From: Phenylobacterium sp.
GTDB taxonomy: Bacteria > Pseudomonadota > Alphaproteobacteria > Caulobacterales > Caulobacteraceae
NCBI GenBank assembly: GCA_025350885.1
Contig: JANXXA010000597.1
Location: 1 to 8,181, forward strand
DNA: 8,181 bases
Direction of reading: 5' to 3'
The translations under genes were made by a program, and so were the position numbers. The notes beneath the pieces were generated by a model. The model was given only the letters and a program-made list of their open reading frames with translations. It searched no databases and was not told where the DNA came from. Positions within the stretch are counted from its first letter, which is position 1; each line of letters starts with the position of its first letter. Positions 1-7,927 of the stretch are shown here, piece after piece.

Positions 1-425
1 TGTCAAAGAACATCATCATCGACCAGACACCCGAGGGCCTGCGCATCCAGCTCGTCGACCAGGAAGGCCGCTCGATGTTCCCCACCGGCACAGCCCAGCC
101 CAACGATCGGGCCAAGCTGCTGCTGCGGGCGATCGCCAAGATCATCAACCAGTTGCCCAACCGGATCAGCATCTACGGCCACACCTCGGCGAGCGCCGGG
201 CCGGGCGGCAAGGCGGACGGCGACTGGACGCTTTCGGCCACGCGCGCGGATTCGTCGCGGCGCGTTCTGCAAGGCGCCGGCGTGGATGCCGACCGAGTCT
301 ATCAGGTCTCCGGCAAGGCGACCTCCGAGCCGCTCTATCCCGATGACCCGACGCTCCCCGGCAACCGGCGGATCGCCATCGTGCTGCTGCGTGAGGCCCC
401 GGTGCTGCCCCCGGACGCCGGTTGA
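1..425 (+). CDS. motB: Flagellar motor stator protein MotB, C-terminal part (5' end outside window)
   Basis: This is the last 140 codons of a gene that enters from the left. The first two bases belong to an earlier codon and the reading frame runs from base 3 to the TGA at 423-425. The protein is an OmpA-like peptidoglycan-binding domain: an N-terminal strand region (NIIIDQTPEGLRIQLVD), the GHT turn at 177-185, then DWTLSATRADSSRRVL and a terminal NRRIAIVLL strand. The DWxLSxxRAxxSRRxL block is more typical of MotB than of generic OmpA or Pal proteins. MotB anchors the proton-conducting MotA/MotB stator to the cell wall. The N-terminal plug and membrane helix lie outside the window, so a MotB paralogue cannot be excluded. 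The residue after GHT is Ser (186-188), where OmpA-family domains usually have an Asp that helps bind diaminopimelate. No clear terminator hairpin follows. Confidence 0.86.
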   Translation, partial: SKNIIIDQTPEGLRIQLVDQEGRSMFPTGTAQPNDRAKLLLRAIAKIINQLPNRISIYGHTSASAGPGGKADGDWTLSATRADSSRRVLQGAGVDADRVYQVSGKATSEPLYPDDPTLPGNRRIAIVLLREAPVLPPDAG

Positions 426-505
426 GCCTGCGCCCTTGCGCCAAGCTCCGGCATGACGCCTAATCCAGGTTCAAGGCGCACCGGTATGAAGGCGACCACA
501 AGTCC

Positions 506-1270
506 GTGACGCAGCATTTCCCGACCCGACAACTCAGGTTCTTCCTGACCGCGCCGTCGCCCTGCCCCTATCTGCCTGAACGGTTTGAGCGAAAGGTGTT
601 CGCCCACCTGCCGCTGTCCGACGGCGCCACGGTCAACGACAGCCTGACCCAGGTGGGCTTCCGCCGGTCGCAGAACATCGCCTACCGTCCCGCCTGCGAG
701 GCGTGCACGTCGTGCGTGTCCGCACGGTTGCCGGTGTCCGACTACGTGTTCTCGCGCTCCGAGCGCAAGGCGATCGCTCGCAACGAGGACCTGGAACGCC
801 ACCTCGTCGAAGCCGAGGCGACGATGGAGCAGTTCGACCTGCTGCGCCGCTATCTCACTGCCCGCCACGCCAACGGCGGCATGGCCGAAATGACCTGGCC
901 CGACTATGTCGCGATGGTCGAGGACACCGCAGTCCGCACCCACATCATCGAGTACCGCACCCGATCTCAGGATGGCGGCCCCGGCGATCTCGTCGCCTGC
1001 GTGCTGGTGGACCTGATGAGCGACGGGCTTTCCCTGGTCTACAGCTTCTACGACCCCACCCAGAGCCGGCGCAGCCTGGGCTCCTTCATCATCCTCGACC
1101 ACGTGATCCAGGCCGGACTGACCCGCCTGCCTTACGTCTATCTGGGCTACTGGGTCCGCGGCTCCGACAAGATGGCCTACAAGGTCCGTTTCTCGCCGAT
1201 CGAGCTGCTCAGGCCCGAAGGCTGGACCCTGGTGGTCGGCGGGGCGGCTAGGGCAACGGCGGACCTCTGA
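506..1270 (+). CDS. bpt: Aspartate/glutamate leucyltransferase (Bpt, N-degron pathway)
   Basis: Bpt moves leucine from Leu-tRNA onto N-terminal Asp or Glu of proteins, marking them for ClpS/ClpAP degradation in the cytoplasm. The 254-residue product starts MTQHFPTRQLRFFLTAPSPC. It carries the N-terminal ATE cysteine cluster CEACTSC (Cys64, Cys67, Cys70, plus Cys20), which in related eukaryotic ATE1 enzymes binds a metal or Fe-S centre. The C-terminal transferase half has the hallmark LGYWVRGSDKMAYKVRF. Length fits the family (about 240-250). The start is GTG at 506. No in-frame ATG lies upstream, and the conserved MTQHFPTRQL-type N-terminus begins exactly here. The nearest Shine-Dalgarno-like GAAGG (488-492) is rather far, 13 nt away. 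The family also contains arginyl transferases (Ate). The bacterial length and sequence favour Bpt, but amino-acid specificity is inferred. Confidence 0.93.
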   Translation: MTQHFPTRQLRFFLTAPSPCPYLPERFERKVFAHLPLSDGATVNDSLTQVGFRRSQNIAYRPACEACTSCVSARLPVSDYVFSRSERKAIARNEDLERHLVEAEATMEQFDLLRRYLTARHANGGMAEMTWPDYVAMVEDTAVRTHIIEYRTRSQDGGPGDLVACVLVDLMSDGLSLVYSFYDPTQSRRSLGSFIILDHVIQAGLTRLPYVYLGYWVRGSDKMAYKVRFSPIELLRPEGWTLVVGGAARATADL

Positions 1271-1302
1271 TCAAGCAAGGTGGCGCAGGGCGCGCCGGGT
1301 TT

Positions 1303-1310
1303 GCTATGGT
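1303..1310 (+). promoter_or_regulatory. Possible -10 element for hdaA
   Basis: The 73-bp gap between bpt and hdaA contains TGCTATGGT (1302-1310), which resembles an extended -10 (TGN plus TATGGT, against TATAAT) and the GCTA core of Caulobacter housekeeping promoters. Initiation would fall near 1317, giving a leader of about 27 nt that includes the purine-rich GGACGAGG before the ATG at 1344. There is no convincing -35 at 17-18 bp upstream, so hdaA could instead be transcribed from further upstream. Confidence 0.3.
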
Positions 1311-1343
1311 CGCAAGTGTGATCCCAACCCCCGGACGAGGCGC

Positions 1344-2018
1344 ATGGCCAGGCAACTTCGGCTGAGCCTGCGCAGGCCCGCCGCCCAGACCCGCGACACC
1401 TTCATACCCGGGGCCTCGAACGCCGCGGCGAGGACTGCGCTGGACGCCTGGCCGGACTGGCCCGGCGGGACGCTGGTGCTGGCGGGGCCTGAAGGCGTCG
1501 GCAAGAGCCACCTGGCGCGCGCCTGGGCGGCGGGGGCCAGGGCCCTGACGATGGCCCGAACCGCGCCGGATGTGGCTGCGGCGAGCGGGCGCGCGGTGCT
1601 GCTGGAAGACGTCGATCAAGGCGTCGAAGGCGAGGCGCTGTTTCACCTGATCAACCTGGCGGCCCAGGACGGCGCGAGCCTGCTGCTGACCGCGCGCACG
1701 CCGCCGGCGACCTGGCCGGCCGCGATTCCCGACCTGCGCTCGCGCCTTAACGCCCTGCCCCTCGCCGAGATCGCCGCCCCGGACGACGAGGTGCTCATCG
1801 GTGTGCTTCGCAAGTTCTTCAGTGAACGGAACATTCGTCCGCACGACGATGTCTATCCCTACCTGTTGCGTCGCATGGAAAGATCGATCCCCGGCGCGCA
1901 AGAGATCGTGCGGCGCCTCGATGAGACCGAGGATGGGGAAACACGGCCCGTCTCGCGCGTTCTGGCCCGGCAGATCCTTGAAGGTGATAGGGAAAATCTT
2001 GACCTTTTCGAGGGATGA
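1344..2018 (+). CDS. hdaA: HdaA, DnaA-related regulatory inactivator of replication initiation
   Basis: HdaA is a short AAA+ protein homologous to the DnaA ATPase domain. Bound to the DNA polymerase sliding clamp, it stimulates ATP hydrolysis by DnaA and so prevents re-initiation. The 224-residue product has a clamp-binding hexapeptide near the N-terminus (QLRLSL, residues 4-9), a Walker A motif GPEGVGKS (48-55), Walker B-like VLLEDVD (85-91), a sensor 1 region LLLTART (113-119), an arginine finger in RSRL (Arg134) and a sensor 2 region around Arg180. It has neither the DnaA N-terminal domain nor the DNA-binding domain IV, which separates it from DnaA. The ATG at 1344 puts the clamp motif at the expected extreme N-terminus and follows a GGACGAGG stretch. 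ppk begins 61 bp after the stop in the same direction. The clamp motif has Ser where many Hda proteins have Pro, a mild departure. Confidence 0.92.
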   Translation: MARQLRLSLRRPAAQTRDTFIPGASNAAARTALDAWPDWPGGTLVLAGPEGVGKSHLARAWAAGARALTMARTAPDVAAASGRAVLLEDVDQGVEGEALFHLINLAAQDGASLLLTARTPPATWPAAIPDLRSRLNALPLAEIAAPDDEVLIGVLRKFFSERNIRPHDDVYPYLLRRMERSIPGAQEIVRRLDETEDGETRPVSRVLARQILEGDRENLDLFEG

Positions 2019-2079
2019 CTTGAAGCCGTCACAAGCGGCGTCCAGACTTTGACGTCGTGACCTGTCTGGGAGCCTTTGC

Positions 2080-4284
2080 ATGACCTTCGCCGCGCCCATC
2101 GCCGCAAATGCCGCGAGCGACGCGCCGCACTTGGCCTGGGACGCCCAGCTTGCCGCTTCGCCCGGCCGCTTCTTCAATCGCGAACTGTCCTGGCTGGCGT
2201 TCAACCGCCGGGTGCTGGCCGAGAGCGAGAACCCGCGCCACCCGCTGCTGGAGCGTCTGCGCTTCCTGGCGATCAGCGCCAACAATCTCGACGAATTCTA
2301 CATGGTCCGCGTCGCCGGGCTGCGCGCCCAGGTGCGCGAAGGCGTGCGCGTCGCCAGCCAGGATGGGCTGACGCCGGCCGAACAGCTGGAGCGGGTCAAC
2401 GCCGAGGCCGCCGACCTGATGGGCGACCAACAGACCCGCTGGCGCGAACTCTGCATCGAACTGGCCGGCGAGGGATTGAGCCTGGTCGCGGCCAGCGACG
2501 TCACCAACGCCGAACTGGACGCCCTGGAGGAGACGTTCGCCTCCCAGCTGTTCCCCGTGCTGACGCCGTTGGCCATCGACCCGGCCCACCCCTTCCCGTT
2601 CATCCCCAACCTGGCTTTCTCGCTGGCGCTGAAGTTGCGCCGCCTGACCGACAGCCGCGTGCTCTACGCCCTGGTTCCGATCCCCGCCCAAGTCGCACGG
2701 TTCTGGGAACTGCCGCAGGCCAACGGCGGCCGGAGGCGCGCGACACGACGGTTCGTCTCGCTCGAGGGCCTCGTCAGCCTGTTCCTCGACCACCTGTTCC
2801 CGGGTTGCGAAATCCAGGCTCAAGGAGTCTTCCGGCTGATCCGCGACAGCGACGTGGAAATCATGGAAGAGGCCGAGGATCTGGTCCGCGAGTTCGAGCT
2901 GGCGCTCAAACAGCGGCGCCTGGGCTCGGTGGTGCGCGTGGAGATCGACGCCACCATGCCCGAGGACCTGCAAGGGTTCATCTGTTCCAGCCTGCACGCC
3001 CAGCCACGGGACATCATCCAGATCGACGGCCTGCTCGGCCTGGACGAACTGACCCAGCTGATCCCGCCGGACCGGCCGGAACTGAAATTCAAGGTGTTCG
3101 AGCCGCGGTTCCCCGAGCGCATCCGCGATCATGGCGGGGACTGCTTCGCCGCGATCCGCGAAAAGGACATCCTGGTCCATCACCCGTTCGAGAGCTTCGA
3201 CGTGGTGGTGCAGTTCCTGCGGCAGGCGGCCCGCGACCCCAACGTCCTGGCGATCAAGCAGACGCTCTATCGCACGTCGCAGGACAGCCCGATCGTCGCG
3301 GCCCTGATCGAGGCGGCCGAGGCGGGCAAGAACGTCACCGCGGTGATCGAGATCAAGGCGCGGTTCGACGAGGCGGCGAACCTGAAATGGGCCCGCGACC
3401 TGGAACGCGCCGGGGTCCACATCGTCTTCGGCTTCGTGGAATATAAGACCCACGCCAAGCTCTCGACGGTAGTGCGGCGGGAGGGCGACACCCTGCGCAG
3501 CTACTGCCATTTCGGCACCGGCAACTATCATCCGGTGACGGCGCGCTTCTATACCGACCTGTCGCTGTTCACCACCGACGCGGCGCTGGCCCGGGACTCG
3601 GCCAAGCTGTTCAATTTCGTCACCGGCTATGCCGAGCCCGAGGGGCTGGAGAAGCTGTCCTTCTCGCCGGTCACCATGAAGCGCGACCTGCTGGCGCTGA
3701 TCGCCCGCGAGGCCGCAGGCGCCGCGCAGGGTGAGCCGGCTGGAATCTGGGCCAAGATGAACTCCCTGGTCGATCCCCAGATCATCGACGCCCTTTATGC
3801 GGCCAGCCAGGCCGGGGTCGTCATCGAGCTGGTGATCCGCGGCATCTGCTGCCTGCGGCCCGGGGTCCCCGGGCTGTCGGAGAATATCCAGGTCAAGAGC
3901 ATCGTCGGCCGGTTCCTGGAGCATGGCCGGATCGTCGCCTTCGCCAATGGCGCGCCCCTGCCCTCGCCCGCGGCGCGTGTGTTCATCTCCTCGGCCGACT
4001 GGATGCCCCGCAACCTCGACCGCCGCGTCGAGTGCCTGACACCGATCGAGAACCCCACGGTCCACCAACAGGTGCTGCAGCAGATCATGCTCGCCAACCT
4101 GAAGGACGAAGCCCAGAGCTGGACCCTCGACGACACCGGCCGCTACAGCCGCGATCCGTCCTGGGACCATCCGGGCGCCTTTTCCGCGCACGAGTATTTC
4201 ATGACCAATCCCAGCCTTTCAGGTAGAGGCCAGAAGGTGAAGGACATGCCGCGCGCGATCGATCATGTGGCCTCGCGGGGATAG
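2080..4284 (+). CDS. ppk: Polyphosphate kinase 1 (PPK1)
   Basis: PPK1 reversibly transfers the terminal phosphate of ATP to a growing polyphosphate chain through a phosphohistidine. The product is 734 residues, in the usual range of about 690-740. The N-terminal domain opens with [16 protein letters not shown] and includes [13 protein letters not shown], where Asn contacts the nucleotide. The catalytic core has Arg398 ([10 protein letters not shown]), Arg428 ([14 protein letters not shown]), the autophosphorylated His477 ([11 protein letters not shown]) and the second conserved His615 (FLEHGRI). All key residues are present, so it should be active. The frame opens only at 2053 after a TGA. 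ATG 2080 is the first good start and has GGGAG (2068-2072) 7 nt upstream. The final ~25 residues are a poorly conserved tail whose coding sequence overlaps the start of ppx by 20 bp. The gene probably shares a transcript with hdaA and ppx. Confidence 0.97.
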   Translation: MTFAAPIAANAASDAPHLAWDAQLAASPGRFFNRELSWLAFNRRVLAESENPRHPLLERLRFLAISANNLDEFYMVRVAGLRAQVREGVRVASQDGLTPAEQLERVNAEAADLMGDQQTRWRELCIELAGEGLSLVAASDVTNAELDALEETFASQLFPVLTPLAIDPAHPFPFIPNLAFSLALKLRRLTDSRVLYALVPIPAQVARFWELPQANGGRRRATRRFVSLEGLVSLFLDHLFPGCEIQAQGVFRLIRDSDVEIMEEAEDLVREFELALKQRRLGSVVRVEIDATMPEDLQGFICSSLHAQPRDIIQIDGLLGLDELTQLIPPDRPELKFKVFEPRFPERIRDHGGDCFAAIREKDILVHHPFESFDVVVQFLRQAARDPNVLAIKQTLYRTSQDSPIVAALIEAAEAGKNVTAVIEIKARFDEAANLKWARDLERAGVHIVFGFVEYKTHAKLSTVVRREGDTLRSYCHFGTGNYHPVTARFYTDLSLFTTDAALARDSAKLFNFVTGYAEPEGLEKLSFSPVTMKRDLLALIAREAAGAAQGEPAGIWAKMNSLVDPQIIDALYAASQAGVVIELVIRGICCLRPGVPGLSENIQVKSIVGRFLEHGRIVAFANGAPLPSPAARVFISSADWMPRNLDRRVECLTPIENPTVHQQVLQQIMLANLKDEAQSWTLDDTGRYSRDPSWDHPGAFSAHEYFMTNPSLSGRGQKVKDMPRAIDHVASRG

Positions 4285-5761
4285 CCAGCCGCAATCCCGG
4301 CAGGCAGCCGTCATCGACGTCGGATCCAACTCCGTGCGTCTGGTGATCTATCAGCTCGACGGGCGCTCGATCTGGACTCTCTACAACGAAAAGGCCCTGG
4401 CCGGCCTCGGCCGCGACCTGCCTTCCACAGGCCGGCTGTCACCTGACGGGGTCGAAGTGGCGCTGGTCGCCATCCGCCGCTATCGCGCCCTGCTTGACGG
4501 ATGGGCCGCCGAGAACGTCACCGCCGCGGCGACGGCCGCCGTCCGCGAGGCCGCCGACGGGCCAGCTTTCCTGCGGCGAATCCGCGACGAGACCGGGCTG
4601 ACGGTGCGGGTGCTGACCGGCGAGGAGGAAGCCCGATATGCCGCGCTCGGGGTCATCGCCGGCCAGCCGGAGGCGCAAGGGGTGGTCGGCGACCTGGGCG
4701 GATCGAGCCTGGAACTCGTGCGGCTGACCGTCGTCGGCCCCGAAGCGGGAGCGACCCTGCCGCTGGGCCCCTTCGCCCTGGGTGCGCCACGCCAGCTCGA
4801 CATCGACCGCACCCGCCGGCTGATTGACGCGGCCCTCGGTCCCGTCGCCGAACGGTTCGCCACCCGCAGCTTCCACGCGGTCGGCGGCGCCTGGCGCAAC
4901 CTGGCGCTGTTTCACATGGAACTGGCCGACTACCCGCTGCACGTGGCGCATCAGTACGAGATGAGTCGCGCCGACGCCCTGGATGTCTCGCGACTGGTGG
5001 CGCGCCAGTCGCGCGGGTCGCTGGAGCGGATGCAGGGCCTGTCGAAGAAGCGGGTGGAGACCCTGCCCTATTCGGCCGTCGTGCTGGACGCCCTGATCGA
5101 ACGGTTGGGGGTTGAGCGCGTGACCATCTCGGCGTTCGGTGTGCGCGAGGGGCTGTTGCTCGACGCCATGGACCCGGCGGTGCGCGCCCGCGACCCGCTG
5201 ATCGAGGGCTGCGAGGCGCTGACCGCCGCGCGCGGCGCGACCGCTGACCTCGGCGCGGCGCTCGAAGCCTGGCTGCGGCCAGCTTTCGACACCCTTGACC
5301 CGGTGTTTGGCGACCGCGATCCGGTGTTGCTGGCCGCTGCCTGCCGCCTAGCCGACCTCGGCACGCGTCTGCACCCCGATCATCGGGCGGATCTGGCTTT
5401 CGAGCAGGTGTTGCGCGCGCCGATCGCGGGAATGAACCACGCTGAGCGCGGCTTCCTGGCCAGCGTCGCCTTCGCCCGCCACACCACCGCGCCCAACCTG
5501 CCCGAGGCCGCCACCATCGCCCGTGTGGTGTCCGTCGAACGACGCCAGCGCGCCCGCGCCCTGGGGGCCGCCGTGCGCCTGGGGTGCGACCTCTCCGGCC
5601 GCAACCCGCGTTTGTTAGAACGATCAAACCTCAGCGTCCACGGCGGACGGCTGATCTTGACCGCATCACGCGGTTGGGAGGACATGCTGCTGGGCGAACA
5701 GACCGCCAAGCGCGCCCAGACCGTGGCGTCCGCCCTGAAACTTAAACTCGAGCTAGGCTGA
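4265..5761 (+). CDS. ppx: Exopolyphosphatase (Ppx/GppA family)
   Basis: Ppx removes terminal phosphates from polyphosphate, opposing PPK. The 498-residue protein has an ASKHA fold. Phosphate-1 loop is [11 protein letters not shown] (residues 16-26), the catalytic-Glu motif TGEEEAR (118-124), phosphate-2 loop [11 protein letters not shown] (140-150) with Asp143, and a later [11 protein letters not shown] segment. Domain III should be HD-like but reads CRLADLG (360-366): the HD histidine is Ala363, so this domain is probably structural, which I recall as common in alphaproteobacterial members. The start is nearly forced, because the frame opens after a TGA at 4238-4240 and 4265 is the first ATG, 14 codons before the conserved core. 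It overlaps the end of ppk by 20 bp, implying translational coupling. The related GppA activity on pppGpp cannot be excluded; adjacency to ppk favours Ppx. Confidence 0.93.
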   Translation: MWPRGDSQPQSRQAAVIDVGSNSVRLVIYQLDGRSIWTLYNEKALAGLGRDLPSTGRLSPDGVEVALVAIRRYRALLDGWAAENVTAAATAAVREAADGPAFLRRIRDETGLTVRVLTGEEEARYAALGVIAGQPEAQGVVGDLGGSSLELVRLTVVGPEAGATLPLGPFALGAPRQLDIDRTRRLIDAALGPVAERFATRSFHAVGGAWRNLALFHMELADYPLHVAHQYEMSRADALDVSRLVARQSRGSLERMQGLSKKRVETLPYSAVVLDALIERLGVERVTISAFGVREGLLLDAMDPAVRARDPLIEGCEALTAARGATADLGAALEAWLRPAFDTLDPVFGDRDPVLLAAACRLADLGTRLHPDHRADLAFEQVLRAPIAGMNHAERGFLASVAFARHTTAPNLPEAATIARVVSVERRQRARALGAAVRLGCDLSGRNPRLLERSNLSVHGGRLILTASRGWEDMLLGEQTAKRAQTVASALKLKLELG

Positions 5762-5765
5762 AGGC

Positions 5766-6752
5766 ATGCAGATCCTGATGACCAAGGCCGCCGCCGAGCG
5801 GGTCGGCGGCCGGGTGGCGGCGTTCGCCCCCGACGCCGAGATCGTTACCGCCGTGTCCGCCGACGCCTACGAACGGGGCGGTCAGCCGATCAGCGCCGAG
5901 GACGTTGATCCTGAAGTCGTCTGGCTCAGCCTGGACAGCTACGCCTCGGGAACCCTGCGCCAGCTCTACAGCCGGCTGATGAAGGCGCAGGCCCCGCGCT
6001 GGACCCAGATCATGGCCGCCGGCATCGACAACCCGATGTTCCGTTCGATCCTGGAAAAAGGCGTCCGCCTCTCCAAGTCGAGCGCCCAGGCCACACCGAT
6101 CGCCGAATATGTGGTCGCCCATGCGCTCAGCCTGCAGGTTCCGATCCAGGCCCAGGCGGCGTTGCAGGCGAGCCGGGAATGGAAGCCCACGCCCTACCGC
6201 GAGCTGGCCAGCACCCGCTGGGTGCTGGTGGGGTTCGGCAACATCGGCCACGAGATCGCCAGACGTATCAAGCCGTTCGGCGTGGACCTGACCGTGGTGC
6301 GCCGCAACCCCACGCCCGACCCGCTGGCCGACCGGGTCATCGGCATCTCCGAACTGGCGGATGTGCTGCTCGAGGCCGATGTCGTCGTCCTGGCCTGCGC
6401 GCTCAACGATGAGACCCGAAACCTGTGCGACGCGGGCTTCTTCCAGGCGCTGAAGCCCGGCGCGATCCTGATCAATATCGGCCGTGGCGGACTGGTGGAC
6501 GAAGATGCGCTGAGGGCGGGGCTGGACCGCGACCAGCCGGCCCATGCGGTGCTGGACGTCTTTCAGACCGAGCCCCTGCCCGCCGACCACTGGATCTGGG
6601 ACCACCCGAAGATCCGGGTCAGCGCGCATACCTCCAACTCCGGGGACGGCAACCTCGGCCGTGGTGATGAGCTCTTCCTGGAGAACCTGCGGCGGTATCT
6701 CACCGGTGAGCCGCTGTTGAATGAGGCCCATCCCAGCGAGGTGGGGCTCTAA
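5766..6752 (+). CDS. D-isomer-specific 2-hydroxyacid dehydrogenase, substrate unknown
   Basis: This is an NAD(P)-dependent dehydrogenase that interconverts a 2-oxoacid and its D-2-hydroxyacid. The 328-residue protein has the standard two-domain layout: a split substrate domain (about 1-115 and 295-328) around a Rossmann domain with GFGNIG (156-161). The catalytic residues are Arg240 in INIGRGGLVDE, Glu269 in DVFQTEPLP and His288 in VSAHTSNSG, so it looks active. The second strand of the fold ends in VVRRN (177-181) rather than an acidic residue, which suggests NADPH preference. That would fit a glyoxylate/hydroxypyruvate reductase, but the substrate cannot be read from sequence. The ATG lies 4 bp after the ppx stop, so it is probably co-transcribed. 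An AAGG (5761-5764) sits too close to the ATG for a normal ribosome site, which hints at coupling to ppx. Its stop overlaps that of rnd on the opposite strand. Confidence 0.9.
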   Translation: MQILMTKAAAERVGGRVAAFAPDAEIVTAVSADAYERGGQPISAEDVDPEVVWLSLDSYASGTLRQLYSRLMKAQAPRWTQIMAAGIDNPMFRSILEKGVRLSKSSAQATPIAEYVVAHALSLQVPIQAQAALQASREWKPTPYRELASTRWVLVGFGNIGHEIARRIKPFGVDLTVVRRNPTPDPLADRVIGISELADVLLEADVVVLACALNDETRNLCDAGFFQALKPGAILINIGRGGLVDEDALRAGLDRDQPAHAVLDVFQTEPLPADHWIWDHPKIRVSAHTSNSGDGNLGRGDELFLENLRRYLTGEPLLNEAHPSEVGL

Positions 6753-7921
6753 CCGGCGGTCTTGGGCGCGCGCCGGACCTCCACCACCCGGACGCGGGCG
6801 CCGTCCAGCACCAGCGCCAGTTCGCCGCGCTTGAGCCGAAGCGCATCCTCGCCGAACGCCTCGCGACGCCAGCCCTTCAGCGCCGAGGTGTCGGCGTCGT
6901 CGTCGTTGGCGATCTGTTCGAGGTCGGCGACCGTGGCGATCAGCTTGGACGCCACCCCGGCCTCCTCGGCGCGCGCCTTCAGCAGCACCTTCAACAGCTC
7001 GACCACCGCCCCGGCTGCCGGCGAGGCGGAGGTCCGCGACCGCTCGACCACCGGTGCGTAGGCCTCAGGATCCTTCAGCGCCTCGCGAATCGCCGCCAGC
7101 AGGTCGGGCCCGAAGCGCGATCCGGAAAACCCCTTGGGCACCGAGCGCAGCCGGTCCAGCTGATCGGCGTCGGTGGGCGCCTGGGTGGCGATCTCGTCGA
7201 TCGCTTCGTCCTTGACGATCCGCCCGCGCGGCTGGTCACGGGACTGGGCGGTCCGCTCACGCCAAGCGGCGACGGCCTTGTAGACCGCCATATATTTGGC
7301 CGTGTGCTTGCGCGGGCGCAGGCGCTTCCAGGCGTTCTCCGGCTCGACATCATAGATCGCCGGATCGGTAAGGTTGGCCATTTCGTCGGTGACCCAGCCC
7401 AGCCGCCCCTCGGTCGCCAGCCGGTCGTGCAGGATCGGATAGAGCGCCGCCAGGTGGGTCACGTCGGCCAGGGCGTAGGTCAGCTGGTTGTCCGACAGGG
7501 GCCTGCGCGCCCAGTCGGTGAACCGCGAGGACTTGTCGAGTTCGATCTTCAGCATCTGGCGAACCAGGGCGTCATAGGCGATCTGCTCGCCGAAGCCCGC
7601 CGCCATGCCGGCGACCTGAGTGTCGAAAAGCGGCCGAGGCATGGCGTTCAGATTGTTGAAGATTTCCACATCCTGGCGGGCGGCGTGAAACACCTTGAGG
7701 ATCGTCTCGTCGCGCATGATCTCGAGGAACGGCTCAAGGTCCATGCCTTCGGCCAGAGGGTCGATGCACGCCTCCGCGCTCCCGGCGGCGGCCTGGATCA
7801 GACACAGCCTTGGCCAATAGGTCGTCTCGCGCATGAACTCGGTGTCCACCGCGACGAAGGGCTGGCCTTTGAGCTTGTCGCAAAACACCGCGAGTTCGGC
7901 GGTGGTCGTAATCGGCGTCAT
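6749..7921 (-). CDS. rnd: Ribonuclease D
   Basis: RNase D is a 3'-to-5' exoribonuclease that trims tRNA and other structured RNA ends in the cytoplasm. The 390-residue protein is normal length. Its N-terminal DEDDy nuclease domain (about 1-170) has Asp26 and Glu28 in AVDTEF, Asp84 in [11 protein letters not shown], and Tyr149 with Asp153 in YALADVTHL, so all catalytic residues are present. An HRDC domain follows at about 205-285 ([20 protein letters not shown] and the downstream IREALKDP), then a second helical, HRDC-like C-terminal part. The ATG at 7919-7921 has no Shine-Dalgarno sequence and lies at the predicted +1 of a strong-looking promoter, so the message may be leaderless. The gene converges on the 2-hydroxyacid dehydrogenase with stops overlapping in CTAA. 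Bases 7786-7863 recur in diverged form at 8104-8181. Confidence 0.96.
   Translation of the reverse strand: MTPITTTAELAVFCDKLKGQPFVAVDTEFMRETTYWPRLCLIQAAAGSAEACIDPLAEGMDLEPFLEIMRDETILKVFHAARQDVEIFNNLNAMPRPLFDTQVAGMAAGFGEQIAYDALVRQMLKIELDKSSRFTDWARRPLSDNQLTYALADVTHLAALYPILHDRLATEGRLGWVTDEMANLTDPAIYDVEPENAWKRLRPRKHTAKYMAVYKAVAAWRERTAQSRDQPRGRIVKDEAIDEIATQAPTDADQLDRLRSVPKGFSGSRFGPDLLAAIREALKDPEAYAPVVERSRTSASPAAGAVVELLKVLLKARAEEAGVASKLIATVADLEQIANDDDADTSALKGWRREAFGEDALRLKRGELALVLDGARVRVVEVRRAPKTAG
7786..7863 (-). repeat. Direct repeat copy A, within rnd codons 20-46
   Basis: This segment of intact rnd matches 8104-8181 in the same orientation, offset by 318 bp, at 72 of 78 positions. The longest exact block is 26 bp, ending just before the mismatch at 7850/8168. 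This copy lies in the full-length reading frame and includes the catalytic Asp26 and Glu28 codons. Confidence 0.9.
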
Positions 7922-7927
7922 CGACTA

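Noticed and set aside
426..485. Terminator hairpin after motB
   Set aside because: Only short pairings are present (for example GCGC-CCTT-GCGC, or a 6-bp stem with a loop over 30 nt), with no T-run, so no terminator is annotated.
335..1102. 255-codon minus-strand open frame over motB and bpt
   Set aside because: It is antisense to bpt, which has its family signatures in the other frame; no motif or ribosome site supports it.
2026..2043. Possible Pho box (CCGTCAC with an 11-bp period) upstream of ppk
   Set aside because: The first half resembles CTGTCAC, but the expected second repeat (GGCGTCC) matches poorly, so PhoB control of ppk is not supported by sequence here.
1248..2285. 345-codon minus-strand open frame across hdaA and the start of ppk
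   Set aside because: It spans two real genes and their gap, its product is Arg/Gly/Ala-rich without motifs, and hdaA on the plus strand has a full set of AAA+ motifs.
2076..3446. 456-codon plus-strand frame in another frame of ppk
   Set aside because: The Arg/Pro/Gly-rich product is typical of an out-of-frame GC-rich shadow; PPK1 motifs lie in the other frame.
2029..4191. 720-codon open frame on the minus strand, opposite ppk
   Set aside because: It lies entirely antisense to a clear PPK1 gene, has a low-complexity Gly/Arg/Gln/Asp-rich composition with no recognisable domain, and is the kind of frame high-GC third positions produce.
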